This document shows, piece by piece, positions 36,701 through 51,700 of a DNA stretch of 64,000 nt. The translations under genes and the position numbers were made by a program. Origin of the DNA: Trichobilharzia szidati (taxonomy: Eukaryota; Platyhelminthes; Trematoda; Strigeidida; Schistosomatidae); assembly GCA_944472155.2 (NCBI GenBank), contig OX235279.1:157130199-157194198 (forward strand). The letters run 5' to 3'. The number at the start of each line of letters is the position of its first letter. Positions within the stretch are counted from its first letter, which is position 1. The notes below the pieces were generated by a model. That model saw only the letters and a list, made by a program, of their open reading frames with translations. It did not search any database and had not been told where the DNA came from.

Positions 36701-39700
36701 GCAGATCATGTTGGTATTTTCAAAATGTACATTCAAGAGTGATTATTTCTTGACTTTCATTTTTTTTTTATCATTTTTCAACTGAAGCATCACTCAGTAG
36801 TAAGTGAGAAGAGCATTCCAGTAAAACGTTAAAAATTGTTGATTTCTAACACGTATACTTGTATTATGTTGAAAGTTTATTATCAGTAGTCTCTTGGGAG
36901 TACACGGATTCTAAAGCACGTCTCTCTTGTATTCTGTCCTCCACCATCAGTAGCAGCTGGATGCGCTACTACACACAATGATTTCATTTGCTCTAACACG
37001 CACAGTCAACTTGTCGTTTCTCATTCCACTGAAGCGTCAACCTGACATGTGATGTCGTTCGGCAGCCTTCTTGACATATGTTCAGTCCATATCGATATTC
37101 GACTGGGTATTTGTTATGTAATACTTCGTCTGTTTTCTCGTTGTCAGAGTTCCTTGCCACATGCTTTTCCTTACTGGCCAGTCATGTGATGTTCACCATC
37201 GTGGTAGCGAAGGCATGCCTTCAAATGTTCTCATTTCCTCGAGTTCACATTGGAACACAGGTCTTCGAGCTCGAACTTTGAAGTTACAGAAATGGCAACG
37301 TTGTTTTTAACGTGTGGAGTTGCTAACCTCATACGTGACCTTCCCTTTTCACTGGTATCACCATAAGCTGAGCGCGGTTTGTGAGTGCGTCACGCGTGAG
37401 TCAAACCTGGATCACTCGCAGGGTTAATGAGCAGTTTATAATTGAAGCACTGTCGCACTCTGTATACAGTAGTCACTTAAAAATGATGTCTCACAAATAT
37501 CCACAGAATCCAGTGAGCTTCAGCATGATTAACGCTTGTTTACAATCCAAAATTCTCCATTATTCCCCTCTCTTAGCTATTCAAAGAGCGCTGGAAGAAG
37601 TGAATAATAAAACTAACCAATATGAAGGTGAGATGAAGTTTATTTTCCTCTAATTATTGATTTTTTCTCGAATCGGTGTTTGCCATCATTTGCAGTGTCC
37701 TTTTTTGGTATCTAGTGCTAAGCTGTATTTGTTGATCAGTGCTATTTTAGGAGTTTATAAATTTAATCAGCGATTATATCCATAGTTTCCTGACTAACTG
37801 TGATGTTGAAATACTAAAGTCTACCAATCAGACGACTTGTAAGTTGCCTGTACCAGATATCATCAGTGTGACGCCTATGCACTTTGGACAAATTACGCGT
37901 CCTCTGATGGTTACATTTCGACTTTTATCCATTTGTGTTCTGTGAGCAGGCTGAATCAATCGCAAAGCCTTTATTGTCCATCTTGACAGCTTCAGCGCAA
38001 ATTTTATTATGGAAACCAGGAAGTATTAGCAGCTGTTTTGAACATTTGTCTGTCTGTAGTCGGTTCCTGACCAAACTTGAAATCTATCAAATCCCTCTGC
38101 AAACAAACATTTGTGAATTAATTCGGTGTGAACAGTAGCGGATAACTACAGGATGAATATGTCTGCAGTTCTAGTGGGAAGTTGTGACCATCTGGGTCCA
38201 CAAAGTCACTCCCTTTTAGGACAAATACTCGCCGACAACATTGATGTTTTGTTGCTTATTTTTGGAAGTTATAAGTGAACTCGCCTTGTAACACGAATTT
38301 CCTGAGTTCAATCTCCGTTTGGGTCTTCAGCATGTAGTGATTAATTGTCCTAAATAAGGAGGATGAAACAGATGTTCAGAACCCCTTGACTATATAAATG
38401 AGTGTAATTGCCAGTCGCATTGTCCTCGCCTATCTGGTTAGTTTTCTAAATCTTCTCGATGTGTTGAAATAATAGCTGATGGAATGATTATTCTCATATA
38501 ATTTTGGTATTCCGAAGTAACAGGAACAACGAAATCACAAAGTTCCGGTACTATCATGTCACTGTTAACACAGTCATGCCACTTGTTATATTGCATTCTG
38601 TAATTATTTACGGCATGAAGGTAGCTGAAATGACAGTTGAAATCTCCACATAGATGGGCGCCAAACAAGAAACGAATTGAGGTTTATAAGAGTAGAGAAC
38701 GGCATTGAAGGGTGACATTGGACCATATCAACCTCTCCATTAGATGGCTTTACAGATGCTTTCAACAAATCAGATTAGGACTTATGTTCTGGATTTGTAA
38801 AAAAGAGTTGGTTACTTTGTGAATAATGAATTATTTGATATTAAAGTCCCTGATAATGAATCTGAAGAATAGGTTGAGTGTGAGGACAGTTAGTTACCGG
38901 TGGCAGTGACCGGCGATTACGCTCTGTGTACATATCGCGAATTCATACTGTTTCTGTGACAGAATGTTCAAAGGGCTCGCCTTGTTACCTTAACATTCCA
39001 AGTGATCAGATACTTGATGACGCCATGCATATGTAGTGGTAAAGAGTCCCAAATGGGAACAAACCGCTGTCCGACATTCTAGTACTGCGTTTCAACGATT
39101 GTCTAAGAGAAGAATGGAAGCAGTAAGGCGTATCTCAGATTTTGTCATCACAAATATAAAATGTGGCCGCTTAATAAACGGAAAGGAATCTGTTATAAGT
39201 TTTCCGATATCAAGTTAATTCATCTTTTATTGGATGAACGTGTTGACAAATTCATTTCACCCTTTCGTTCTTAGCTACCTCATTATCTTTTCAAATTTCA
39301 TAGTTGCTTAACTGACAATGCCCAAGTTTTCTATACATCATCAATTTATCTACAGTGACATGATAATAACCAACCTAATCTCATGAACTATGTAGCTCAA
39401 CATCTTGTTGACACTTTTGCACGATATATACTTTTGTGTTCTCTTTTTCGGAAAATCTTCGAATAAACGGGATACAGAAGTGCAGCAGTTTTGCTAACTG
39501 GACGTTTTGATCCACCTATACACAAGGAAGTGCGTCGGTGGCGTAAAGATGGAATGCTCGCCATCCATTCACCTGGACCGTGATTCAATCCTCAGCAGGA
39601 CGCAATCACAAACCTCGCTTAGCCGGTAATAAGCCCAGCAAATAGGAAGGCTGATCATGAGATTAGCAGCCTCACTCCGTAAAACACCACTGCCATCGAA

Positions 39701-42700
39701 ACTCCAAAGCTCCACCTTGAAGCTCTATGTTCCACTCGGAACGCAAAGGAATAAAAGAAAACACAATGAGAATTTGATAGTGTCGAAAATTCCCATATTA
39801 TGAATTAAAAGTCAATCTGAACGAAGAATATTTTGTAATCGAATTCAGCCTAGCACGTTTGTCACACAAATACGACTATTTATTTTGACACCCCATAACT
39901 AATCTGTTATTCTACGTTAAAAATGTATCTGCCTCATAACTGGCCTTATTGTAACGACAACAATGAGAATTCTTAATTATTGTTCCACATTTGATTCTCC
40001 AATCATCCAAAGTATTTTATTAGGGCAGCAGTTGATGGATAAACCACACTGAGACACACAGAAAATCAAAACAAGTTATTCACATAGGTATATTCACACC
40101 TATGTTTCAATTCCCTCACCGGATATAATTTCTTAAAATGCACATATTTATACGATCGTACATCTTGACAATAAATTCGTTGACAAGAGTCTCTTCGCTG
40201 AATCACTTGTTTTAATTTTCAACAGGGTATTAGAAGAAGTATCAAATTTCGCTCATTCAGATTGTGTAAGCAGTTGGCTGACAAACAATTTAGCACAAAA
40301 TAGTTAAGACTTGTTACAATTGGATTGGACCAAACATACACTGAAGAGACACCAGTAAAGCCCTCGATTAGAGCTGGAACCAACATCATTGAAAACAGAG
40401 ATTTCTGGACAGCTTCTTTGTCACAGTTGTACGCTTTCGCCAGTACACAGCAAAGACTGTGGTGGGGATAGAACCCTTCAGGACATTCAGTTTACTAGGC
40501 CAATCAGCCGTGAGTGTTGGAATTCAATGAGTGAATTAAGAGGACAAAGCAGCTGCCCAGTATGTCCCTTGGTTTCGCAATGACTGCTGGGTGGTTGTTG
40601 GTTGTTGTTGCAAATCTACATTGAAATTGATTCAGATTCCCAAAACACCCGTTGTGTTTGAATTGCACTAACAAAACTGTCAACTTCCATTCCTGAGGTA
40701 ATTAAAGTGTTGGTTGACAAGAGATTCAGTGATACACGAAGTGCAAAGCGGACCCACTCTACTCCTCCTCTATATGTGTTTTCGTTGTTGCTTTGTTGAA
40801 AGTTTATTAAAATGATTTTCAGGCTTCTTTACATTTCCTGTTGACTGGTTGATTGACTGATTATGTGGGAGCGAAATGTCCACCGCCTCTGCTGACATTT
40901 CGTCTCCCTCAAGTGCAGATGCTTCGACGATGTCTATGGAACTCTTAAGAAGTCATTTTGGTGAAACATGGTGACTAGCAGTGGAATCTAGTCTGTTCAT
41001 TTCATCCTGATAGAGGCTCTTCCTCTGGACGTGCATATCTCCTCGATGAGTTATGGTGTTCTCACTGAGACTCGAATCCTGCATTCATCCTTTTAAGAGG
41101 TGGATATTATGGACTAGTGATATAGTGGCCAACACTTTGGCGTTTGAAACGATGTGGCAGAGTTTGAGTTTCACTCTCAAGCATTAGTACCATAAACTTA
41201 CAGAGGATTTCAGTTCCATCAAGCTGACTGGCGAGTCCGAAATAGAACAGCGTACACCTCATGAATATCACTGCCAGCTGTCACCATCAACCATCAAATA
41301 ACATCATGTCAACCTTCAGAAATTGTCGACGTTTCCACATTAAGATTCTGAGTGTGAACAGAGACCCCCAGCGTTTCTATCCAAAATAATCAATCAACCA
41401 ACGGGAAGGGTTCATTAGCCTGAAAACGAATGGTAACTAGTACTTCTTATACACAAAACACAGCCGTCATAAACTACAAGACGATGATTTGAGGTTTGAA
41501 ACAACTGAGCCAGAGTTCGAGTTTCAATGAGAACACCACACCACTACTTACCAACTCGCTGGGAATAAAGATAAATAAAGCTGAATGATGAGTTCCACTT
41601 TAGTTGAGAGGAGGATTAATGTAAGATTTAGATTGAGGATAGGCGATGATTAGCTTAACTCGGGTTTCACTTGGGCGATGGCCTGGAATGCAATGTCAAG
41701 CAGTGGTCTTCTCAGCCTGTGTAAGGAAGTATTACGGTCAATATTAGGTTAGAGAGGGACTAGATCACGTGGAAAGAAAAGCTCGAGGTTAGAAGTGAGC
41801 TAAAATGTCAAACTTACACTCCATTGGTGTAGCTCCCTTCCAGGGTCACTGGTGTGGTGTTGCGTCCGCACCTCTTCCACATATTCATCGTGTTTTTCTG
41901 ACGTTACTGTCAACATATTGTTGACTACTATCTTTCTATCTTCACAGAACTCTCTCGAAGTACACTCTTCACTATAAGCAGCCTCTTATTGTCTGCATCA
42001 TCGATTCAAAGTAAGTCAGAAAGTAATTGGTTGATTCACAATTTTGACTGATTGATTTCTTATAAGGATTTTTCAAAATATTCAGCAATCCCATGATGAA
42101 ATTTAAAACAACATGTTGTAAGCATGGACAGTAGTTCGTGTTATCAATTAGATATCATCAACAGGCTTTACTCCAATGTACACAGACATAATTTATAAAC
42201 AAATATGATTCAATACACCACTCATCGTCATTTGTCAAGCGTTTAGGTGGACGTAGAGAAGACAGACATGATGGAGACACCTAACCAATTACAAAAGGCA
42301 CCAATCAGCATCAAAGCAGGGAATTTGTAGGTGATCACTATTTTCAGTTACCATGGATGGAGTTGTTTCAACTGCAGGCGATCGTACATATAAGGATGAC
42401 AAAATCGGTCAGGATCGGAAAGCCATGGCATAGCCTCATCACTCTGAGATCAGTGTGTAAGTCAAGGAAGAAATTCGTACTTTTAACATGAATGTTAAGT
42501 TAGTTCCTTTATATGCTTGGCGGATTGCTATGTCGGCAAAATATTCCGATCAGATTGCAGACTTTATCAATAGCTGCCTTCGCTTCATACTGAAATTCAG
42601 ATGGCTGGCCAGAAGCTGTTAGCTACAGGCGACCCTGGCAGGTAAGGAACTAACTCACAACTTATCGCTCTATGAAATATATACCGAAGAAAGCTGAGGT

Positions 42701-45700
42701 GAATCGAATACGTGCTGCGACCTCTGAGCGATATCGTGCTCCAGATCATTGCTTGGGTGGGACGTGAGTGGAAAACGACTAGTTGCGCGTCTGAAGGTGA
42801 TATGGGAAATATCATGGGATAAGGAGGAAATGAAAGCCTGTCGGAAACCGTAGAGTCAGCTGAAAAGGACTGCAATGGACATGTGTTTGGAATGGAGATG
42901 TGCTGTGGAAGCTCGATGCTCCGTTCGAAATCCAGGGGAAGAGAAATAATAATAATTATAATGGTGATTTATCGACTGGATGTTGAAACTGTGTATGTAA
43001 ACAGTGCACTTAGTAGGAACGAGATTTACGACGGTCTATCGAAGCGATTAGAATAAACAAAAAGAGGCGTACAAAAACTGTGTGTGATTAGTCTCTCAGT
43101 AGCTGAGAAACTGTGCTTTCGGCCGATTGCCTCCAACCATCTAGTACCAACAATTCACAGTGCACCGTAATGGCGAGCCACCTAGCATGGTGGCCACATT
43201 GCAAACATGACTGATAGAATTCAGTCTGCACCGAAGATAGGACTAGACACATTACACTAGTTACTGACTAGTGTTCAATCAAAAATAAACTGTGCTTTCA
43301 TCTTGATCACGTGCTGATTGCGTAGTCGGCCGTATTATTGATTTAAGCTCAGGGAATTGATTTCAGATTTTCTCCACCATCTTTCTCCTTCTTGTTTTCA
43401 TTTTTGAAATGTATATAAAAGCTGATGATGACTTGACCCAGAAATATTGTGATGCTCACATTTTAGCTGGCATTACTTGTGCAACTTTCTCTCCGCTATC
43501 AAAATGCCACACTGAAATATGAGCACAGTTAAGGTTTCAAGATAGGCGAGGAATGAAGTCACCAATCACCTGGTAACTAGCGGTTATGGTAAAAACAAAT
43601 TTGGTTCTCTAGCTCAACTCTGAGCCCAACCTTTTTACAGTTTAACATCAGTATAATCGTAATCTATCTCTTACCTAACCATAATCGTGTTCTGCATTTG
43701 GTGAACTGAGGCATAAACCCACCCTGTGCGCTGTTCTTCTTTCGTCTCCAAACATACCCACCGATAGTTTGACAGCTGATTCAAAATGTGCGTCAGTACG
43801 CTTTGCCACACAAGATAACGACTGCATGGTTGAAATGATGAGAATTAGAGAAGAATTTGATGCATTGTGCTTGCCGAAAATTTCAGGTAGTCCGATGATT
43901 CAATCAGGTCTCAACCTGAACCACAAATAACGAAGCATCTTCTTCAATATCCTTGCACCTTACTGACAATCGTTTTCCTGATTACGGTGTTATTTACCCG
44001 GCTTTTCTGAATTACTCTTTCTGCATGTCCCAAAGTCATTGTTGCCATCGCCCTAATGGATCATCATTATTTAACCTGAGTGAAGTACGTTACCCCACAG
44101 ATTTTAGGTGGCGGAAACTGAGGAGAACCTGTGTTGAATAAAATAATCACGAATGCTGAGGAAAATTTGATCTTTCTTGTTCATTTTTCATAAAGTTATC
44201 AAAAGTAGGATGTGTAAAACAAGGCGTGTTTTCCCCTGCTTCTTCTCCATATTTCAGGGCAAATCAGTCTACAATCAAATGATCAAAACATGCAGGTTCA
44301 AACGTGTAAGTGTACAAGAATCAAAAACACAAAGTAATATTTAAGAGTAAATGTGATTCAGTGAAAAGACTCTTTCCATTCACTGACGAACTGAACAATC
44401 ACATGTATAAATGATATTCTCAGCAAACTATGCAAGTTGCATCAGGAAGTTTAAACACAAAACATTGCTGAAAGCAACGATTCACTCAGTCTCAGCTGAA
44501 ATTTCAACATGGTTTCCTTAGGAAAACAAAATTATTCAGCTCATAAAGAAATTGTGATCTCCTCGATATCATGAATGGTAATCAAAGCAGATATATCGCT
44601 GATGTTCCCGCCCACAAACGGGAGAAATGGCCATCCTCTGATTACATCACTTCAATGGGGCCAGCAAGCACTGCTGGTCGATGTGTAGAGTATGCAACTA
44701 GTCATTTCAATTAATCAGTATTATGTGTTGGAGTGCAGAAAGGTATGAATAAATATAATAATAAATAATAATGTGAAATGCGATGAACATTTTTTGATTA
44801 TCAATCACAGATAAGTATCAAGTGATAGAACAAGTAATGCAGCATGTGAAGTAGTTCTCAGAATGCATAAATCTTGGAAAGCGATTAATGAGATTAGTAG
44901 GCAAATGAAAACATTACGCAACAAGTTGAGGAGTTTGCTAAGATGAACTACAACACTGCTACAAAAATATACGTTGACGTGAAGTTATAACGGGTGACAA
45001 GTGGAACAATACTTGGAAGCTGGAAATACAAAAATAATAACAGTTGGAAGAATAAGGAAAAGCTACATAGGTCATCCCTTTAAATCGAAGATTGAAACAT
45101 GCACTGAACATACTTCTTTTGTATACGAAACCATGACTGTAGATTCATCAGTGGTCAAGGCCTCCACTGTCATTAGAAGTTTGCAGTCAATTTAACCATG
45201 GCAATTTGGCATGAATTCGATAGATCATATTGAAATCAATGTCAATCGTGGTTGGATGAGTGAGAGGAGTCGATCAGGCCTCCTGCTCATCCTCCTTGAT
45301 TAGTTAACACTTCAATGTATTCTTCGAAATGTTAAACTCTACCCTACTGAAATTCACACATCCTGTTACGTAGTGTTTGCATTTGCCTACTAATCATACT
45401 AATTTCACATTCCATTCCCAGGATGAACTATTTTGTATATTACACAGTCTGTTTTATTGCTTCATTGCAATCACTGATATTTCGTCGTTACTCAAATAGG
45501 AGTAGGGTGTAGAATATCATTGATGATGAGGAATTGAAAGCTTGTCGGCAATCGTGGAGTTACCTGGAAGGAACTGCATAGAAGTGACTGAAGTGTTGAT
45601 GTGCTCTAAATGAAGCTCCTTAAATTAGTCTAAACACAAAAGAATAATACTAAGTATTCAAATCTATACAGTTACCTAAACAATACATATGTCTACATAG

Positions 45701-48700
45701 AATGACACTCATTGACAATAAATTCATTGGAGAAAGAGTCTCGTGTCTTACTCGCTCGTGATCTACATGTGACTAACAATACGAATTATTGCATATTATT
45801 GGAGAGTAATCACCTGACATTTTAGATGTTCGATGTGAAGTGCAACACTATACGAAAATCAATCAGCCAGCGAAGTATAAACGTGAGTGTGTCTACTTCT
45901 GATTTTTTCAAAAGAAAAAGGTAATAATAGGAGAGGTGACTTCCTAGTCAGTTTTCCAAATCTTCTTCAAGGCATCTGCTGACGCATCCCTTATCATTTC
46001 GCTAGTGTTTTCATCTCATTATCTACAACTGTGCATGTGGTACTTAAACGTACTTGCACAGATCATGAATGTCTGGTTTAATTAAACTAGAACAGACACC
46101 GGATAATCTTGAACAAACAATCCAATTGAAGGATTGTGAAAAAGCTGAGCTTTTGTTGATAAACTGTGTATTAAATGGTTGGACTTCTTTTCAGTTTTGG
46201 ACGATTCTGCGACACCATTTACCCCTACTCCTCACCCCAATGCAACTGTTTACTCTCATTCCTAACTCTAATCTAAACCGTAACCACTAGTCTTATCTCC
46301 AGTAAAACCCTTATTCATAACTCCGAACCTAAAATAACACTCATCGCTTGCTTCAGAAACCAATATAACACTTTAACTCCTAACTTTAGTCTGAAGTTTA
46401 AGCCTATACTTCATCTTCTCCCACATTCCTACACTAATCTATAACTAAAGTCTGACTCCATGTCCTAATAGCACTTTCAGCTCATACTTCTAACCATGAT
46501 ATTACTGTTTCCCTTAACATTAGACGTTAAAAGTAGGTAAATCAGATCAAGAGGAAGCTCTTGCCGCAAGAATATCACTACATTCATGACTAGTAGGAGA
46601 TGATTGTTTGTACAAAGTCTTTTGATGGCTGTAATGTATTTTCGCTGAGTGTCTTCAGAAAGTGCAATCGTCTTCGGAATCCGAGATTGAGAACAAGGGA
46701 TCAACGATTATATAGACATACATATAAATATACACATAATTGCAGGGTGAGAGGAGAGTTAATTTGTTTCTAATTCCTTAGCTGACTGATACTTGAGTGG
46801 TATCGATCGAGCAACCAATCAGTAGTATACAGTATCATGCATGCATTTATGAACGATTTCTCGATCGCTGTGGAGTAAAGTAGATGACATGTTGTGAAGT
46901 CCTCGCTTGAGTAACTTCATTTTTCGAACAAAAGTGTATCGGGAAATTTGACCTCGCCAGACTCTGTACATTTGAAGTGTCAAACTGGATGAAATGTTTT
47001 GCCAGCTCGCTCAAGTAGCAAACCAGTCTGAGATCACCTAGTATGAACTAATATGGCTGTCTGAGCTGAACAATACCATGTGGACTGCTCCGACATGCCC
47101 AGTCTCAAATGATCGAAATGTCCATCCAGTGATCTGGTGGGCTAACAAGTACTGATGATTGATTTATTACTGGCATTCAAGTAGTCATATGATAACGTGT
47201 TTACTTCATTCCACTGGACAAATAAATTTTTACTTCATCTCATTCATAAGTTCCTATTCCTATTTCTGCTAGAAAGAACCATCATTTCTACTTATGCTAA
47301 AGCGTTTCCTTTCACTCTTTCAAACATTTTAGGCGTTATAGAAGCGATCGAAAATATGACAAGCAAATATGGTAAGTTATCAGATAGCAGTTATGCATTA
47401 TTTTACAATACAAATTCAAACCCATAAAGGTGGATTGGACATAAGCATTGTGAATTACTTCCATAAGTAATTCGGGACGATAATTGGACGATTATTCAAT
47501 CCACACGCTGAGTGACCCACGAAATCCGATAACACAGGATTGGTCTTATATACAGTATTATCATTGAACATAAAGTATGAAATATAATATACACACCACA
47601 ATTGTGAGGTGTCTGTGGCTGAATGGAGTCACAAAGCACAATCAATGTGCCTCAATAATTACAAACAACAGAGCTATGTCAAGGGCGATCCACGTGTCCT
47701 TTAAACAGCGTGTGGATGCCAGACACGGAATAAAGGGATACGAATGAACAATGTTCAACTCTAATGGGTACATGAACAAACCATATGCACCAGACAATGT
47801 TCAACTATAACAAATTAATTACGATGCATCAAATGGAGCATAAAACATCAAGTTAGTTCAATTCCAATAAAAAACGATGGTGTTTTCAAAAGAAAGAACA
47901 ACAGAGGAGAGATGAGAAAAGAATTAACATGCATTGAGGAGGCATAAAAGTGCTATCATACACCATGCAGGCAATCACGTGAAACCTGGATAAGGAATGA
48001 CTAGTAAGGTGCGATTCCGATGGTAGCATAGAGACGATCGTGCGATGAAGAAGTTGATATGGAAACCTTCACACGAGCAGTCGTAGATCCAACTGAAAAT
48101 AACCGTGAAAAACTTTAAAGAGTGGAATAAATTTGGAATTTTCAGCATGGGTATCGGTAGCCCAAATTTCGCAGGTCGACCATAGATATCGGGTGTGGGT
48201 CGGCAAGGGGTCGAACCCCGGACCATGTGCATGGTCGGCGAGAGTCCTAGTCACTGTGCCACCAACGCAGTGTGTAACCTATATAGCGTACACATCGGAT
48301 GAGACGTGCACGTACTCTTCGTTAGAATACGTATGGAAAATAATGATGAACTGTTAAAGAATGGGTGAGTAGACATTCGTGACCAAACCAGAAGGCTATA
48401 TATGAAAGGTAAAAATAATAACAACAGCGACAAATGAACCAAAACCAGGGAAGAAGGATAACGAAACAAATACATGTATGCATACTGATATCAAAGCGAA
48501 GGTGCTTATCAAGCAAGGTCTAATCAGACGATGAAGTGTTCCGTTGAACACATAAGTATGATTTAATCTTCCTAATCACTTAGACTTACAAATACTCTAG
48601 GATACGCAACAGAAACACTTCTTAGAAAACGTATACATGTCTTCTTGTCATGTCTTGTATCTTTAATATGCTTCACGATGGAATAGCCAGGTCACTGGTG

Positions 48701-51700
48701 TCGATAATGGCCTGAGATGGTTAGTCAACCTGAAGGAATGAGCAACACGAAACCCTTGCAGCGAAGCAACTAACAACCAATTTTGCAATCAGGAAGTATT
48801 CAGAAATGAATGGAGGTGCATTGAATACACTCTGAGGAGACCTTACAGTGATGTCATGAACCATTTAGGTTGTACAGTGCAACTCGAGTAGGAAACGACG
48901 AGTTGGCCGTGGTTTCCAGAGTGATGTGGGGAGATTGTGTGAGATGGAGGGAATGAAAGCTAATGAGCAACCATCAAGCCAGCTAAAAATGGACTGCAGT
49001 GAAATGAGGGAAAAGGGATATGCCCTGGCTGAAGCTCAATGTTCCACTGAAAACACTAGGAATGAATTACTAATAACAATAAAAGCAATAACACTGTTCT
49101 GACTGTAACATTTTCAAATGACCTTTCACACTTTAACAATCAAAATTCTTACTGATTATTTGTTAGGAATACTACGTAGAAAATACACTACAAATGTGGA
49201 CCAATATAAAGCTTTACTACGTCAACTAGAAGGTAAGTTGGCCATCTGTTATCTTTCATAGTTCATTAATTAACTGAACTAGACATTTATTCATTTTTCA
49301 CTGAGAACGGTAGAAAATGTAAAAACACCAATGATAAAGCAGTAAACAATTACACCTCAACAATCCACACAGCCTTATTAATTGTCAAGTGTGTGAAACA
49401 ATTTTTACCCTATAAGAATCGTTTCGAAGTGATTCAGAGAGTATTGAGTGGCCGGTTACCACAACCATCCCCTGTTTTAGGCCCCTCAACGGTACGCAAC
49501 CATTACGCCACCACCATCAATCCAAGCCATGACCTTCCTGTTACAAGACCAGCATCGTAGTCATTCAGCTAGTGGGATGGAATCCAAGTGCCGGCCTATC
49601 AATTCTAAGCTTTACGATTAACCATTTCAAGCACGACTGTCAGCCATTCTCAGTGGGGAGTATTCGATCTCATACCAGGATACGTGGTCTAGACCAATGG
49701 TCAAAATTTTTCACTAGGACTTCAGAAAACGTCATCCCATAGTCAGCCAGGAACTAGTTAACACTAGATTAACGCTCAGTTGTCCATGTGCAGGGATCGA
49801 ACTTATTAGTTCCCGTGTAATTAACGTTAACAGCATAATATTCGGTGAAGAGACTCTTTTGTATGAATTCGTCATCAAAATCTACAATCACGTACACAAA
49901 TGAGTTTTGTAAAGAAACCATATGCCGTGAGGAAATTAAAGTACAACGTGTGAGTACTCATAATACCAATAATCTGAAACGTGAGAAAATGTTTGTGATT
50001 ATAATCTCAGTTCATTCAATATGAAGTGATAAGACAAATTACGTGATATGTAAAGTAGTTCACAGAATGTATAAATCTTCGAAGGGGGTGTAAAATCAAT
50101 GGTATTAACAGGATTAGCAGGCGGATAACGAAACATCACGCAATAAGTGACAAGGGAGAGTTACATAGAACGAATAAAGAAGAAGACGAAATTTCAATGC
50201 AAACATATCATTGTACACCTTGATGATAAATTCGTGGAAAGAGTCTCTTTCTGAATGATATTGTCGTCTTCTCCGTGTTGATAAAGCATGATTTCTTGAA
50301 TTCATCGAATTTCAGTAGAACTCCGCCTCAGTGGAATACTCTGCATACAGTGATATGTTTGCAGCCTACTAGAAATACACTAGGAGATATATGTGACTGA
50401 TAAGTAAACGAACTACAATGATGAATCAGTCAACTGAGAAACACGACAGGTGTGGATGTTTTACAGGTGGAGTTCAGATAGATAAGCACAAGGGAGGATA
50501 TTACAGATTAAATTCAAGATCAAAATGAATTACGGTTCAGTCACATCATCGTAATAATAAACAATTAGTTATCAGAGAAAAGGGACTGGCGAATGTCAGA
50601 AATCTCAAACTGGATTAGACAAAAGGATTAGGCGAAGAAATATTTACTTTCCAGTTAGATCCTCATCTCTGGCTCTACTCATATACATAAAGCACTTTTA
50701 GTACATACAATACAAAATGACTTTACCAATCTTGTGGCGATAAATTTACTACCAATAATCAGCCGATATCACCACGCCAAGAAAATTATTACTGACAATT
50801 ACAGGGTAGACATGTTTGCAACAAGTGGATTGCATAATGCATAACTTCGGTGAAAATACAGAGTGATTTAGAAATGAGGGGGTGTTGAATTCGGTTACGT
50901 GATAAGCAATCAAAGATGAAGGAATCGGAAAAATTAAAAATTAATTTCTACAATGATAACTTGTGAAAGGCTTAGAGAGAGGTAGGCTGAATTCTCAGAG
51001 TCTTACATTCATGTAATGATGGTCATGGCAAGAAACGTGGCTGCACGAATTTCTTCTGAACACACAGGTTTGGATGACTTGACAGAATATCAGCATCATG
51101 TCCATAGTCTAAAAGATGCTTTATCATCGAAATTCTTGGCGTCCTGACTTCACTCAGCTTCTTTTCAATCACTTGGACGAATGATCCACTATGCGAACTA
51201 GACACAGTCGCCTTTCCGTATGTATTTATTTACTTGCACAGACACACCCATACTAAAAGACACAGGCCTTCTTACATCGCTGCACCACCCTTCTGGTTGA
51301 TGGTGAGGAATGCGAGCTTAGCCGCATAATGAGTTCTTCCTATGCAATTATGTAGTCTTCATTTAAACAGTTTCCTGTATGTCATCTATTCTAAATGTCA
51401 GACTAATATATGAAGCCTCCTTTCAGACGGTTTGACGTCTACTTCCTTAAATTACCCATACATCAACTAATCCAATCCTAAATAAACGAAATCCTCCAGT
51501 GACCTCATTTGATATTCAATTATACTGTCAGTACAAATGTTCCATGTTTTGTTGAACGGTGTTCTGACAAGACGCTGTCTCTACTGAATGGCAAATAAGC
51601 TCTTAAAGTGTAAATAAACTTTCCCACAAATGAAGACAGACAGTGCTGCTTTTTATTCACAGTAATATTTCAGTGTACATCTTATATTATGTCTGACTGT

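Noticed and set aside
39102..39116. 15-nt candidate exon before GTAAGGCG
   Set aside because: Weak acceptor with no pyrimidine tract, and it lies immediately downstream of a SINE remnant.
42372..42459. Segment between an AACTGCAG acceptor and GTAAGTCAAG
   Set aside because: In the gene's phase it hits TAG (within GGCATAGCC); the length is also not compatible.
44808..44830. Acceptor ATCAATCACAG followed by GTAATG
   Set aside because: 23 nt is out of phase, and the adjacent sequence is shared with 50020-50160, so it is repeat-derived.
48175..48250. Possible functional tRNA gene (good B box)
   Set aside because: No cloverleaf with acceptor and anticodon stems can be drawn; the boxes fit a SINE head.
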